DNA from: an uncultured Lachnospiraceae bacterium
GTDB lineage: Bacteria; Bacillota; Clostridia; Lachnospirales; Lachnospiraceae
Direction: 5' to 3'
DNA: 64,000 bases
NCBI GenBank assembly: GCA_934317005.1
Contig: CAKREB010000002.1
Location: 62,001-126,000, forward strand
Part shown: positions 63,144-64,000 of the stretch, one piece after another
How the letters are laid out: every line of letters begins with the position of its first letter
Numbering within the stretch: position 1 is the stretch's first letter
Notes under the pieces: model-generated
What the model saw: only the letters and a program-made list of their open reading frames with translations
What the model was told of the DNA's origin: nothing
Database searches by the model: none
Made by a program: the position numbers and the translations under genes

Positions 63144-64000
63144 ATGAAGTTAGATAAGTTAGTTGGATCAAGATTTAAGGAAAGACCTGCAGACTGTGTC
63201 ATCGACAGCCATGCCCTGATGGTCAGAGGCGGTTACATGAAAAATGTAGGAAACGGTATTTATTCTGAGTTTCCTTTATTAAAGCGTATTACGGCAAAGA
63301 TTGAAAATATCATTCGCCAGGAGATGGATGCGATCGACGGACAGGAAGTGTTATTCCCAGTTGTACTGCCGGCAGATCTTTGGGATGAATCCGGAAGATA
63401 TGAATCTGTAGGAAGTGAGCTTCTTCGTTTTACAGACCGTAATTCTTCCCGTATGGTGCTTGCCATGACACATGAGGAGGCTGCTGTTCATCTGGTACGT
63501 GAATATGCACAGTCTTATACAAAGTATCCATTTATGATCTATCAGATTCAAAGAAAGTTCCGTGATGAGGCAAGACCAAGAGCCGGAATGATCCGTGTAC
63601 GTGAATTTACCATGAAAGATGCGTATTCGTTCCACACCTCACAGGAAGATTTGGAACGCTATTATGCAAAATGCTATCAGGCATATAACCGCATTTTCCA
63701 GAAAGCAGGTGTGCCGGAGGTTGTTACGGTTGCATCAGATTCCGGTATGATGGGAGGAAATATCTCTCATGAATATATGCTTCTTACTCCGGTTGGAGAA
63801 GATTCTATCGTGCTTTGTACGGAATGTGACTATCGTGCCAATATGGAAGCAGCAGAAAATAAAATGGTAAATGATGATACTTCTGCGTTAGAAGAGCTTG
63901 CCTGTGTAGAAACACCGGATTGCAAAACCATTGAGGATGTATGTAATTTCTTAAAGAGTGATGTGACAAAATCCTGCAAGGCAGTGGTATATCAGAAAAA
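63144..64000 (+). CDS. proS: Prolyl-tRNA synthetase (5' part, runs off the window)
   Basis: About 285 codons of a class II synthetase are present, open at the window end. Motif 1 appears in GNGIYSEFPLLKRI and DGQEVLFPVVLPADLW. MTHEEAAVHLVREY and motif 2 in YQIQRKFRDEARPRAGMIRV REFTMKDAYSFH (shown with a break) are typical of ProRS. Around residues 230-285 the bacterial editing insertion begins (VLCTECDYRANMEAAE). GGAGG precedes the ATG. Regulation is by the T-box just upstream. Confidence 0.95.
   Translation, partial: MKLDKLVGSRFKERPADCVIDSHALMVRGGYMKNVGNGIYSEFPLLKRITAKIENIIRQEMDAIDGQEVLFPVVLPADLWDESGRYESVGSELLRFTDRNSSRMVLAMTHEEAAVHLVREYAQSYTKYPFMIYQIQRKFRDEARPRAGMIRVREFTMKDAYSFHTSQEDLERYYAKCYQAYNRIFQKAGVPEVVTVASDSGMMGGNISHEYMLLTPVGEDSIVLCTECDYRANMEAAENKMVNDDTSALEELACVETPDCKTIEDVCNFLKSDVTKSCKAVVYQK

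Overview
The window looks like chromosome from a low-to-mid GC, motile, Gram-positive anaerobe of the Lachnospiraceae (Roseburia/Agathobacter-like). The clues are a Firmicute-type LexA box, a T-box, an ABC-F protein, tandem LCP proteins, flagellin next to csrA, ECF uptake and a SleC-type spore protein. The placement is inferred from gene content. No rRNA, tRNA or CRISPR array was seen.

Layout. 1-3055: a tandem 92-bp repeat, then an orphan AbiEi-like regulator, purine nucleoside phosphorylase and an amidohydrolase in one operon. 3143-11935: a convergent ABC-F gene, then cobalamin-dependent methionine synthase, a glycosyltransferase, a FolB-FolK fusion and a hybrid histidine kinase. 11998-15364: a motility locus in which a small tyrosine recombinase lies between perfect 28-bp inverted repeats, followed by csrA and flagellin. 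15372-18060: a decay zone with small repeats, an Rpn-type nuclease gene broken by two of them, an amidase-like gene and an esterase remnant. 18161-24106: two LCP paralogues, a D,D-carboxypeptidase, and yhbY-nadD-yqeK-rsfS. 24111-29248: lexA with its operator, an HD hydrolase, a vitamin-type ECF S component with an aminotransferase, holA and an Ltp remnant. 29538-42144: gltBD, a secreted FN3-like protein, a P-type ATPase, trpS and an M18 peptidase. 42242-48374: a sleC-like gene cut in two by a 4.87-kb element. 48622-64000: dut, leuB-ilvD-ilvB, serC-serA, folC-folP, a PH-domain protein, a 167-bp foldback repeat, a CsbB/YfhO-like glycosylation pair, and a T-box followed by the start of proS.

Two systems stand out. 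(1) A probable flagellar phase switch: the 920-bp segment 12176-13095 carries its own recombinase and a sigma-28-like promoter that now points away from csrA and fliC. Inversion would aim it at them. The fliC leader also carries hairpins with GGA loops that fit CsrA sites. (2) A skin-like intervening element: removing 43013-47889 at a shared run of C residues rejoins the two sleC fragments in frame into a 419-residue protein of normal SleC length. The element carries two overlapping serine recombinase genes at one end and a three-gene acyltransferase / membrane zinc-ribbon / esterase cargo.

Much of the rest is biosynthesis: glutamate, branched-chain amino acids, serine, methionine and folate (folBK at one locus, folC-folP at another). 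Starts were often moved inward from the longest ORF to the ATG with a Shine-Dalgarno sequence.
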